Below, piece after piece: positions 10,341 through 18,902 of a stretch of 64,000 nt of DNA (position 1 is the first letter of the stretch; each line of letters starts with the position of its first letter). The notes under the pieces were generated by a model. The model saw only the letters and a list, made by a program, of their open reading frames with translations. It was not told the origin of the DNA and did no database searches. The stretch spans positions 109,534 to 173,533 of the forward strand of contig CAZNWJ010000005.1 of NCBI GenBank assembly GCA_964576925.1. The letters are read 5' to 3'. The stretch comes from JADJGC01 sp964576925. Lineage in GTDB: Bacteria; Zixibacteria; MSB-5A5; CAIYYT01. The position numbers and the translations under genes are program-made.

Positions 10341-10428
10341 GATTTATCGAGTAGCCTGCCCTCGATACTCCCGGACCGGCAAATCGACATCGCCAGGCAA
10401 CCCCGTGAGCCTGCAACGCGAACATGAA

Positions 10429-10457
10429 TTGACAAAAGCCCAGTTTGCGCTTATCAT
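10429..10457 (+). promoter_or_regulatory. Promoter of the subtilisin-like protease gene
   Basis: TTGACA (10429-10434), 17 nt, TATCAT (10452-10457). Predicted transcription start is near 10464. This excludes upstream in-frame start codons and supports ATG 10538. Confidence 0.75.
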
Positions 10458-10537
10458 GTCATCGATGGAGTGGGGCAGTCCAATTTAACGAGCTGTATTG
10501 GACCTTTTCCATTGATTTTCGCAACGAGGTACCACGT

Positions 10538-12907
10538 ATGAAATGGCCCCAGTTCTTTGGGCGCACGTTTGCCCCGATCGCGGCAGCGATTAGCCTTGCA
10601 GTTTTGTTGCTCTCGGTGGTTGCCACCGCAGTCACTCTCCCCGATGGTTCCTTCAAAGACGACTGGTATTATGCCGATGGCGTGATCGTCGTCGAGTTTC
10701 GTCCCGGCGTTTCCAAGGCGAGTTTTGTGACTGAACGCGGGAGCGCCTACACCGGCATCGCGGCCGTGGATCAGCTCTTTACCGAATTTCGTGTGTTCTA
10801 TCTGGAGCGCATGTTCGTTCAAACCGAGAAGTCACTCCAGCGTGGCGATAGCGATTTATCGGGGTACTATCGCATCACGTTTGATCCGACGCTTTCGCTG
10901 GACGAAGCCGTAGCAGCCTTCTCAGCCTTGCCGGAGATCGACCATGTGGAAAAAGTCGGCGTGCATCCGATTATGGCAGTTCCGAACGATCCTTCCTACA
11001 GCACGCTCTGGGGCATGAACCAGGCGAATGACCGTGACATTGACGCTCCGGAGGCCTGGGATGTTGAGACCGGAGACAGCGCGATTCTGGTCGGTGCGAT
11101 GGACTCGGGGGTGCAGTGGAATCACCCCGATTTGGGTGGATCAGCGCCGGATTACATCAACGGAAACGTCTGGATTAACTGGGATGAGTACTCCGGTGTT
11201 TCGGGCCTTGATGATGACGGCAACGGTTACGTCGACGACATCCGCGGCTGGGACTGGGTTGATGTTTTTGGCGCCTGGCCGGGCGAAGACGGCGATACTC
11301 CTGACGACGATCCCATCGACTTCAATGGACACGGCACTCATACCGCCGGCACGATGGCGGCGATCACGAATAACGGCGTCGGCGTCTCCGGCGTGGCTGG
11401 TGGATGGGGCGCATCGAACCCCGGCTGTCGCATTGTGCCGCTCCGCATCGGCTGGTCGCAGGCCAATACCAGCGGCAATGAAACCGGCTATGTCCGCATG
11501 GATTTTGCAGCCCAGGCCTTTAACTACGCGACCCAAATCGGCGTGACGGCTGTGAATTGTTCCTGGGGATCTTCCAACTCCGGCGGCATCGCTGCCGCCA
11601 TTACCAACGCGACCAATGCCGGGATGGTCGTCTGCAACTCCGCCGGTAACAGCAATAACCAGACTCCGGGTTACCTCTCCACACGCAGCGATGTCATCTC
11701 CGTCGCTTCGTTGCAGTCATCAGGCGCCAAGTCGTCGTTTTCGAATTACGGCACCTACGTCGACGTCTCAGCTCCGGGATCCAGCATCAACTCGACTTAC
11801 TCCAATCATGGCTCGCCGAGCTACGCCTATCTCAGCGGCACGTCGATGGCCTCCCCCCATGTCGCCGGGCTGGCTGGTCTGTTACGTTCGCGCCAGCCTG
11901 ATCTGACCCGTCAGCAGGTGGTCGACCTTATTCTGAACAACACCGACAACATCGACGCTCAGAACCCGAGCTACATAGGTCTACTCGGATCGGGTCGAAT
12001 CAACGCGCGCCTCGCGCTCGACCAAATCTTCGTCGCCCAAGTTAACGCCGATCAGCGTATCGGACTGCCACCGATGGAGGTCTCGTTTAATGGTTCAATC
12101 GGCGTTTTGATTGACGAATGGAAATGGTACTTCGGCGACGGCGACTCGGCGACCGGCCAGAACGTCATTCACGAGTTTCCCGATCTTGGTTCGTATGACG
12201 TGACACTCGTCGCTACCGGTCCTTCAGGTCAGTACATTGCCAGTCATCCCGATTTCGTCGTTGTGCATTCGGATACTCTGGAGTTCCTCGGTTTCAACGG
12301 GCACTCGTCGCTGCCGCTTACCTGCGACATTCGCTTGCGGAACTACGCTCCGATAAGCTCCTTGCGGTTGCCGATTGCGTTTACGGGCAACATGGACCTA
12401 TTGCTTGATTCGATCAGCACATCAGGTCTGCGAGGCTCGCACTTTGAGCAGGCCGTGATCATCTCTAACCCCGGTGGTTCGAACATGGCGACGATTCAGC
12501 TCACGGCCAACGTCGGTGGCGGAACACCGGCACTGCCCGCGGGGGAGGGAGTGCTGCTGAGATTGCATCTTAGCTATGCGACCGCTCCGCCGATTGTCGG
12601 TCTCAATCAGGTCGATACGACGCGCTATTCGAGCTACCAGTTTACCGCTGCGACGCCGGCGGGGGACTATTATCCGACGATCATCTCTTCGTCACTTGAA
12701 GTCCAGGGCGGCCTCAGGGGTGATGCCAACCTCGATGGCGCCATTACGGTTAGCGATGCCGTGTTTCTGATCAATTTCATCTTTGCCAGCGGTGCCGCAC
12801 CGCCAGTGTACAACGGTGATGCTGATTCCAGCGGGTTGGTGAATGTCTCAGACGTGGTATTCCTGATTGCCTACATCTTCGGGGGCGGTCCGGCACCGGG
12901 AATCTAG
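10538..12907 (+). CDS. Secreted S8 (subtilisin-like) serine protease with dockerin
   Basis: 789 residues from ATG 10538, chosen because it lies downstream of the predicted transcription start and has GAGG at about 8 nt. Signal peptide about residues 1-33, then an inhibitor-like propeptide. The S8 domain carries all three catalytic residues: Asp189 (MDSGVQ), His265 (NGHGTHTAGT) and Ser436 (SGTSMASPH). After it come a PKD-like domain (WKWYFGDGDSATGQ) and a region of about 150 residues with a cohesin/beta-sandwich look (about 585-725). The tail is a dockerin (about 727-789) lacking the cysteines of most neighbours and ending GGGPAPGI. Function: extracellular proteolysis, possibly maturing neighbouring secreted proteins (inference). 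No clear T-rich terminator is visible downstream. Confidence 0.93.
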   Translation: MKWPQFFGRTFAPIAAAISLAVLLLSVVATAVTLPDGSFKDDWYYADGVIVVEFRPGVSKASFVTERGSAYTGIAAVDQLFTEFRVFYLERMFVQTEKSLQRGDSDLSGYYRITFDPTLSLDEAVAAFSALPEIDHVEKVGVHPIMAVPNDPSYSTLWGMNQANDRDIDAPEAWDVETGDSAILVGAMDSGVQWNHPDLGGSAPDYINGNVWINWDEYSGVSGLDDDGNGYVDDIRGWDWVDVFGAWPGEDGDTPDDDPIDFNGHGTHTAGTMAAITNNGVGVSGVAGGWGASNPGCRIVPLRIGWSQANTSGNETGYVRMDFAAQAFNYATQIGVTAVNCSWGSSNSGGIAAAITNATNAGMVVCNSAGNSNNQTPGYLSTRSDVISVASLQSSGAKSSFSNYGTYVDVSAPGSSINSTYSNHGSPSYAYLSGTSMASPHVAGLAGLLRSRQPDLTRQQVVDLILNNTDNIDAQNPSYIGLLGSGRINARLALDQIFVAQVNADQRIGLPPMEVSFNGSIGVLIDEWKWYFGDGDSATGQNVIHEFPDLGSYDVTLVATGPSGQYIASHPDFVVVHSDTLEFLGFNGHSSLPLTCDIRLRNYAPISSLRLPIAFTGNMDLLLDSISTSGLRGSHFEQAVIISNPGGSNMATIQLTANVGGGTPALPAGEGVLLRLHLSYATAPPIVGLNQVDTTRYSSYQFTAATPAGDYYPTIISSSLEVQGGLRGDANLDGAITVSDAVFLINFIFASGAAPPVYNGDADSSGLVNVSDVVFLIAYIFGGGPAPGI

Positions 12908-12968
12908 ACACCCTTTGTCGACAAGGATTTAGCGGAAATCGAATTGAATTTTTGTGGCAAAAAACTGT

Positions 12969-12997
12969 TTGACTTGATATTTTTAAATGGATATATA
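12969..12997 (+). promoter_or_regulatory. Promoter upstream of the T9SS-tail protein
   Basis: TTGACT (12969-12974), 17 nt, TATATA (12992-12997). Predicted start is near 13004, giving a leader of about 126 nt that contains a small ORF with its own ribosome binding site. Confidence 0.65.
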
Positions 12998-13047
12998 AGC
13001 GGAACTGTGCGTCCTAAGATTCGGTAGGCGAGACAGAGGTGCTTACT

Positions 13048-13113
13048 ATGGCCAAGATGATAGTAGCGCCGACGGAAGTTCCGCCTGCAGGTGAAATGGA
13101 AATTGGATTGTGA
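13048..13113 (+). CDS. Possible 21-residue leader peptide
   Basis: ATG 13048 is preceded by GAGGT at a normal distance, lies in the predicted leader, and ends in TGA at 13111, 16 nt before the main start codon. The predicted peptide is MAKMIVAPTEVPPAGEMEIG plus Leu. A placed Shine-Dalgarno makes translation plausible; a role in attenuation or coupling is speculative. Confidence 0.3.
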   Translation: MAKMIVAPTEVPPAGEMEIGL

Positions 13114-13129
13114 CCTTATAGGAGGTAAG

Positions 13130-13975
13130 ATGAGAAAGCTAACATTGATTCTATTGGCGGTGAGCCTGTCCTTGTTCGCATCGCAGGCAGCTTTCGCCCA
13201 GTGTGAAGGCGAAACGGGTGTTAAGGATACGGTAATCGTCGGATGTCAAGCTCTCGATCTTGTTCCGGGAGCCCAGTTCGTCGTTCCCGTCAGCATCTGG
13301 ATTGATCAGGCGGTCGCCGGCGCTTCGCTGGGATTTAAGTGGAGCACAGATGATATCGAATACGTTTCGGCCGCTCTCGATCCGGCAGTCGCGGCTCTGG
13401 GATTCATCCCGCAGGTGGTTCCCAATCCGGGCAATCGTACCGTCTTGTTGGGTACGATCGTGTTTGGCCTAAACACTATTCCTGCCAGCACTTCTCGCCA
13501 GGGATTCTACAACATCACATTCAAAATCGCCGATGATGCTCAGATCTCCAGAATCAGCTTAGACTCGCTGTTCATCGGACCTGCCGGCTATTTCCTGCTC
13601 TCGGCGCCCGGCGGCGGCATTTGCCCGGAATACGTGCATTGCGGCCAGTGGGACGTGACTTTGGCAGTCGAAGACCTCGATGCACCTGTGTTACCGACAG
13701 ATTTCGCATTGAGCCAGAATGCGCCGAATCCGTTCAACCCGACAACCACAATAGACTTTGCCCTTCCGAAAGCTTCGAATGTAAAAGTCGAGGTGTTCAA
13801 TATCCTTGGCCAGAAGGTCACAACCTTGGTTGACGAATACCTGAGCGCAGGATTCAAGCGCGTCGATTGGGACGGCACCGATGCCACCGGTCGGACGGTC
13901 GCTTCGGGCGTCTATCTCTACAAGATGACGGCCGGTGACTTCTCGGAAACCAAGAAGATGATGCTAATGAAGTAG
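13130..13975 (+). CDS. Secreted cohesin-like protein with T9SS C-terminal sorting domain
   Basis: 281 residues. ATG 13130 has AGGAGGT at a perfect distance; a longer GTG start upstream lacks this. Signal peptide about 1-23 (ends SQAAFA). Residues about 30-180 form an all-beta region with the pattern PGAQFVVPVSIW, GFKW, YVSA, then repeated short beta blocks, the layout of cohesin and related carbohydrate-binding sandwiches. The last 80 residues are a clear FlgD-Ig/T9SS type A sorting domain: QNAPNPFNPTT, FNILGQKV, SGVYLYKM and a terminal KMMLMK. T9SS substrates with this tail are exported across the outer membrane and often anchored to the surface. Inference: in this dockerin-rich neighbourhood it could be the surface receptor for dockerins, though a generic surface protein is equally possible. 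Confidence 0.85.
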   Translation: MRKLTLILLAVSLSLFASQAAFAQCEGETGVKDTVIVGCQALDLVPGAQFVVPVSIWIDQAVAGASLGFKWSTDDIEYVSAALDPAVAALGFIPQVVPNPGNRTVLLGTIVFGLNTIPASTSRQGFYNITFKIADDAQISRISLDSLFIGPAGYFLLSAPGGGICPEYVHCGQWDVTLAVEDLDAPVLPTDFALSQNAPNPFNPTTTIDFALPKASNVKVEVFNILGQKVTTLVDEYLSAGFKRVDWDGTDATGRTVASGVYLYKMTAGDFSETKKMMLMK

Positions 13976-13998
13976 TTAGCTGAAAGATACTATTTTCG

Positions 13999-14031
13999 GC
14001 CCTCTGTGAGCGATCATAGAGGGCTTTTTTT
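13999..14031 (+). terminator. Rho-independent terminator
   Basis: Stem starting GCCCTCT (13999) with complement ending at 14024, then seven Ts, 24 nt after the stop codon. Confidence 0.9.
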
Positions 14032-14117
14032 ATCTCATTGGTTTGCTATCTTTGAAGTCTCGTAACTCTTTAACAGTTAATGTCTTAAGTTAATATGCAT
14101 TACCCGCTATAATTTCA

Positions 14118-14146
14118 TTGACTTGTCCATTTTTATGTGTTAATAT
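14118..14146 (+). promoter_or_regulatory. Promoter of the GH35-like gene
   Basis: TTGACT (14118-14123), 17 nt, TAATAT (14141-14146). Predicted start is near 14153, only about 14 nt before ATG 14167. Confidence 0.65.
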
Positions 14147-14166
14147 GGCGCTCTGTTTTTAAGGGC

Positions 14167-16335
14167 ATGATAGCAGTAACTGGACATAAATTCACGATCG
14201 GCAAAGAGGAGTATTCCCCCTATGCCGTTGAGATACAATACTTTAGGGTTAACAAGCGGTATTGGTCGATCTGCTTTGAACGGATTCGCCGGGCTGGCTT
14301 CCGTATCATCTCAACGGTCATTCCCTGGCAGCTCCACGAAGATAGTCACCGCGAATTCGACTTTTCAGGGTTTACCGACCAGACCAAAGACTTGATCGTC
14401 TTCATCGAACTCGCTCGCGAATTTGGTTTCAAGATCATTCTCAAGCCAGGTCCAGTCTCATTTGCCGAGCTCAATAATGGCGGCCTGCCACAATTCCTCA
14501 GCAAATATCCTGAGGTCTTTTCGATTGACTCCTCGGGAGCGCTCACACAGACGCTGTTGACTAACGGGACTGCCGATTTCGCCTATCCTTCGATGCCGCA
14601 CCCGCGCATGCAGAACTTCGTGAAGCATTACCTAAACGGCCTCACCGAGATCATTAAGAACTACATTTATCCGCGCGGGCCACTGTTCCTCGTTGAACTC
14701 GATCCCGGTTCCTATTTTGGCGGCGATCCATATCCGTGGAAGTCTGACTACAATGCTCATGTCGTGGGCAGTCTTTACCCGCAGTTTCTTGAAAAGCGCT
14801 ACGGCGATGTCCGGACTCTGAACTCCGCTTACGGTGAGTCGGCAAATGATTTCAGCGAAGTCAAGCCGCCGCGCGATTTCATCATCGCCAAGGAAGTCTC
14901 GTTCACGAAGCTAATGGATTGGTTCCGGTTCAAGGAATGGCTGATCAAGGACAACGCCACGCACATGATTGACCTCTACAAGAGCTTCCAGTGCGAACCC
15001 TTGTTCTACCAGACCCTGGCCTTCCACAAGATGTTTCAAGCGCCGATGACGCCGATCGTCTCGGTCGATGGGGAAGTCTTCCCAACGATTCAGGTTACCT
15101 GGGATACATCGTCTACCGGGATGCTGCAGCGAATCCGTTATCTGCGCGCCAATTCTGAATTCCCGTGGGCGTCATCGATCTCCGTGGGCAATCACACGAC
15201 CGACATGGCGACGACAAAGAAGCATTTTCCGATCACGGCGGATGCGTCCAAGTACATCCTGACGCTGGCGCTGGCGGGCGGAATTAAGGGACTCAACCAG
15301 TACAAATTCGTCGAGACCGACAATTGGTATGATGCGCCGATGGCCAATGACGGGACGATCCAAGAATCATTCGAGGTGATTCGTCGCTATATGCATTCGC
15401 TCGGTCACATCGACATTGGGACGTTTGAGCAGCCGCACAGCGTCGCAATCGCTGCTCACCGTTTGAATAATTGGCTCTCGTTGCTCGAAGATCCCGGTCC
15501 GTACCACTATGTCCAGACCCTGAACGAATTCACGATGGCTGAAATCGGTCGTGATCTCGATCGCCTCAAGCAGGATTTCATCATCCCCGACCTTGACAGC
15601 CCCGCTTCCTTCGAGGGCGTCAAGAACTTGATCGTCCCGATTACCGAGATAATGGACGAGGAGAAACAGGAGTTCTTGGTTGAGAAGGCGCGCGAAGGCA
15701 CGAATCTGATACTGGTCGGCCTGCTGCCGCGCTTCAATTCCGAGATGCAGAATTGCCAAGTACTCGCGAACGCTATCAACTGCAAGACGCAGGCGCTCGG
15801 AAAGATTGGCACAATTGTCACCAGCAAAGACAAATTTCCGTCTTACGTCTTCGGTTCGATCAACTCAACCGCACGCAAATCCAAGAAGCTGGCGACCTAT
15901 GCCAAAAAGAATGTTGGCTTGGTTATCAACAAGTTCAAGGGAACCGTCGTGTTATTGACCTTCGATTTTTCCTCGCAGGGAAATCATATGAAGGTCAATT
16001 TCCTACAGAATCTGCTCGCCGACCTGGGCGTAAAATTCCCGATTCAAACCTCGCACCCCAATGTACGCGTCTTCGTTCACAAGGGCGAGAAGAGCTGCAT
16101 GCTCTATATCCTCAACTCGATGCCGAACCAGATCTTCCGCAGGGCCAAGACCCAGCCGACCAAGGTTGTTCTGCAAGTCGATCTCAAGGCTTATGGAGTG
16201 AAAGGGAACAAGGTGCGCATGGTTGATATCTTCACCAACGAAGAAATCATCACCACCGCTGAAGAACTTCGTGAAGGACTTTACTTCACGCTTTCCACTC
16301 TCGATTCTCGTGCCTATCATTTGACCGCGAAGTAG
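14167..16335 (+). CDS. GH35-like (beta-galactosidase family) protein, possibly inactive
   Basis: 722 residues from ATG 14167; an upstream GTG (14137) lies before the predicted transcription start. The N-terminal half matches the GH35 barrel: EIQYFRV then about 30 residues later STVIPWQLHE, FDFSG and a KPGP motif. In GH35 the acid/base glutamate sits in an ENEYG motif after a GPI stretch; here the matching place reads VELDPGSY (Glu177, Asp179), so the canonical Asn-Glu pair is absent. A possible nucleophile region is SEFPW. No signal peptide, so the protein looks cytoplasmic, unlike its neighbours, and it lacks a dockerin. It could be a diverged glycosidase or a sugar-binding pseudoenzyme. It converges on the next gene with a 61-nt gap. 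Confidence 0.7.
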   Translation: MIAVTGHKFTIGKEEYSPYAVEIQYFRVNKRYWSICFERIRRAGFRIISTVIPWQLHEDSHREFDFSGFTDQTKDLIVFIELAREFGFKIILKPGPVSFAELNNGGLPQFLSKYPEVFSIDSSGALTQTLLTNGTADFAYPSMPHPRMQNFVKHYLNGLTEIIKNYIYPRGPLFLVELDPGSYFGGDPYPWKSDYNAHVVGSLYPQFLEKRYGDVRTLNSAYGESANDFSEVKPPRDFIIAKEVSFTKLMDWFRFKEWLIKDNATHMIDLYKSFQCEPLFYQTLAFHKMFQAPMTPIVSVDGEVFPTIQVTWDTSSTGMLQRIRYLRANSEFPWASSISVGNHTTDMATTKKHFPITADASKYILTLALAGGIKGLNQYKFVETDNWYDAPMANDGTIQESFEVIRRYMHSLGHIDIGTFEQPHSVAIAAHRLNNWLSLLEDPGPYHYVQTLNEFTMAEIGRDLDRLKQDFIIPDLDSPASFEGVKNLIVPITEIMDEEKQEFLVEKAREGTNLILVGLLPRFNSEMQNCQVLANAINCKTQALGKIGTIVTSKDKFPSYVFGSINSTARKSKKLATYAKKNVGLVINKFKGTVVLLTFDFSSQGNHMKVNFLQNLLADLGVKFPIQTSHPNVRVFVHKGEKSCMLYILNSMPNQIFRRAKTQPTKVVLQVDLKAYGVKGNKVRMVDIFTNEEIITTAEELREGLYFTLSTLDSRAYHLTAK

Positions 16336-16396
16336 CTCGCGGCTTTCCCATAGAAGCTAGATAATCGCTGCTGAAATCGCGCAATCTCTACGCTTG

Positions 16397-18622
16397 CTAA
16401 TGCAGCGGTAAGCCGCAGTTTGCTGACCAAGTGTCGCAATCGCACGGCGTCGGCCCACCACTGAAAATGAAGTTGATCAGGTAAACAGCATCGGAAATCG
16501 ATACGATGCAATCGCAATTGGCATCGCCCGAGCAGACTGCATACGGGTTCGGCGTCGGTCCGCCTCCGAAAATATAGCTTATCAAATAGACCACGTCCGA
16601 AATTGTAAGGATGGTGTTGCCGTCAGCGTCACCCGGTCGGCAGTCACACGGAACCTGGCCAGTGATAACGAATGCCAGGTCCATCGATTGCGAGAGCAGC
16701 GGCGGTTCATACAATTCTATCCACGGAAACGAAACCGGTCCGCCTTGAGTCATATGAATCACGCCCGTCGTCGAACCCGACATCCCAGCCAAGGGGCCTC
16801 CCGGCGCACCGATGAAGTCAATGCGGTAGGTAATGTCAAAGAAGCTGTCGACTCCCCAATTGCTACCAGCAAGCTGTGTAAGAGTCGTGTGGCCGGGACT
16901 CGGCAGACCGAAATTCGTACCGCCAGTGATGCGCAGCAAGTCAAAATCGGGATCGCCAGAGATTTGTCCAAACAGTTGGAAGTAGTCCGTTGGAAACGAC
17001 TGCGGAGATGTTCCTGGCAGGCGTGGCGCTGTATGGATGATCGATTGCATCGGTATCGAAATCGCCCGGCTGTACCCCGCCAGAGCCCCAGTGCCGTCCA
17101 TCTGCAAGTTCAGCGAGGACTGGAATTGCGAGCTCGTGCCACCCAGGGTGCCCCCCGGCATCTCCAAAATTCCGACGTGGCTGTGAAGCATCGGATCCGA
17201 TTCGACGGTTGTACCCGGCGGCAGACCGTCGACGATATCCATCGTTGCCGCCGATCCGTACGGACACTGCGCAGGCACTGTTGCCGTGCCGCTGCCGTTG
17301 TCCGGGGCGATACAGGTGCTCACCGGCAGCGCCCAGACAGCATCATCCAGATGATGATTAGCGGAGGAATGCCAGCCCCAACGCGTCACGCTCGGGCTTG
17401 CGACGGTCGCCGACACGCAGAGCCAATACACCGTTCCAGCCGTCTGGTAGAACCAGTCGACAGAGTCGAGTTCGATATCGTACTGGAAAATCAAGGTGTG
17501 GTTTGCCGGCTGTACGAGAGGCAGCGACGGGTCATACCAGCCGCCAGGCGGATTTCCGGTGACCGGAAGGACACAGAAATCATCAATCGTCCGCCGCCAG
17601 AGTTCGATTCCGGGACGGCTGTAGGGGTTTGAAGACGACGCCGGAATGTCTGCAAGGATCGCGACGTCAAAATTCAGAATCTGTCCTTCGAGATTATTTA
17701 GCCACGAGCCCCAGAAATGGATGTCGCGCACATGAGTGCTGACATTCGCCGTCCAATCGTCGCCGGCAATCAACGGCACCGTGGCGTGAACATCCCACCC
17801 ACCAGCGGCCGGCGTCTGCGGAAAATGCATGATCGAACCATCGGCGGGGACCCAGTGATGGAATCCCTGTTCCATGCGCAACGTTCCGGTGGTCGACCCC
17901 GACATTCCCGCCAGCGGACCGCCGGGGGCGCCAATGAAGTCAATGCGATAGGTGATATCAAAAAAACTGTCGACTGCCCAATTGCCACCCGGCAACTGCG
18001 TCAAGGTTGTATGTCCCGGACTTGGCAAACCGAAACTGGTTCCCGCTGTCACTCGCAACAGGTCAAAATCGGGGTCACCGATAATCTGCCCCTGAAGTTG
18101 CATCAGCTCTGTGTCGAAAGACTGTACCGGCATCCCCGGAGTGCGCGGCGCGGTGTGGACCTCGACCGCAGTTGGTACCACGATATTGCGAACAAAACCG
18201 GCTAAGGTCCCGGTACCCGTCATGCGAAGATTCAGATTCGCATTGAATTGCAGAATCTCACCTCCCAAGGATCCACCCGGAGTGCGTATCACGGCGGAAT
18301 ACGTCGATAATTCCGGCATGATCTCGACGGTGGTTCCTGGCGGCAGGCCGTCAATGATAAACATCTTCTCATCGAGACCGACGAATGGGCAGTCGGCCGG
18401 CATGTCGATCGTCAGGGAACCATTGTCGGGAACAATACATGCGCCGGCGCATGGTTGACCAGTATAGGGGGAGGAGAGCTCCAATGTACCTGTGTTCGAC
18501 TCGATCTCGAACCTTGCTGCGATTTCATTTCGAGCATCAGCGCATATGGCTTGATTCGTCATCCCGAAGATCAGGATTGCCGTAAACACGACAACTGCCC
18601 CGCCGAGAATTCTCTTTGTCAT
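16397..18622 (-). CDS. Secreted protein with internal duplication and dockerin
   Basis: 741 residues. The start (about 18622) is the ATG preceded by GGGAG, giving a signal peptide MTKRILGGAVVVFTAILIFG and cleavage near AICA. The body holds two copies of one module of about 190 residues: each has a GLPPGTTVE motif, a GDPDFDLLR motif, GLPSPGHTTLTQL, then DSFFDITYRIDFIGAPGGP and AGMSG. Between them lies a unique tryptophan-rich segment. The dockerin (two calcium loops) is followed by an unusual extra tail of about 14 residues ending GLPLH. I do not recognise the duplicated module; it may be a binding or structural sandwich domain. A promoter lies just upstream on the minus strand. Confidence 0.85.
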   Translation of the reverse strand: MTKRILGGAVVVFTAILIFGMTNQAICADARNEIAARFEIESNTGTLELSSPYTGQPCAGACIVPDNGSLTIDMPADCPFVGLDEKMFIIDGLPPGTTVEIMPELSTYSAVIRTPGGSLGGEILQFNANLNLRMTGTGTLAGFVRNIVVPTAVEVHTAPRTPGMPVQSFDTELMQLQGQIIGDPDFDLLRVTAGTSFGLPSPGHTTLTQLPGGNWAVDSFFDITYRIDFIGAPGGPLAGMSGSTTGTLRMEQGFHHWVPADGSIMHFPQTPAAGGWDVHATVPLIAGDDWTANVSTHVRDIHFWGSWLNNLEGQILNFDVAILADIPASSSNPYSRPGIELWRRTIDDFCVLPVTGNPPGGWYDPSLPLVQPANHTLIFQYDIELDSVDWFYQTAGTVYWLCVSATVASPSVTRWGWHSSANHHLDDAVWALPVSTCIAPDNGSGTATVPAQCPYGSAATMDIVDGLPPGTTVESDPMLHSHVGILEMPGGTLGGTSSQFQSSLNLQMDGTGALAGYSRAISIPMQSIIHTAPRLPGTSPQSFPTDYFQLFGQISGDPDFDLLRITGGTNFGLPSPGHTTLTQLAGSNWGVDSFFDITYRIDFIGAPGGPLAGMSGSTTGVIHMTQGGPVSFPWIELYEPPLLSQSMDLAFVITGQVPCDCRPGDADGNTILTISDVVYLISYIFGGGPTPNPYAVCSGDANCDCIVSISDAVYLINFIFSGGPTPCDCDTWSANCGLPLH

Positions 18623-18735
18623 AGAAGATCTCCCACGTCTCGCGCTGTGACGACTCGGTGCGGTCGTCCACAACGTCATTTAGGTTATGAGGTCGTTCCG
18701 CAGGTGTTGGAGCTCAGTTTTCTTGAATTAAGAGA

Positions 18736-18764
18736 ATCTAACCTAAAAGGATCGGTTTTGTCAA
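18736..18764 (-). promoter_or_regulatory. Minus-strand promoter for the duplicated-module dockerin gene
   Basis: On the minus strand: TTGACA (18764-18759), 17 nt, TTAGAT (18741-18736). Predicted leader is about 105 nt. Confidence 0.65.
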
Positions 18765-18902
18765 GCTGGTTTTTGTGATAACGACTTCGTCTGGAATCTG
18801 GCAGAGAGAGACGGAGCGGTTCTTCGTGAGCCAGCACCTTCGCTGGCTTCTATAGTGTACAGGCGGGCCGAGAGAACAGGGACTTATAAATTCGTCTGCT
18901 GG

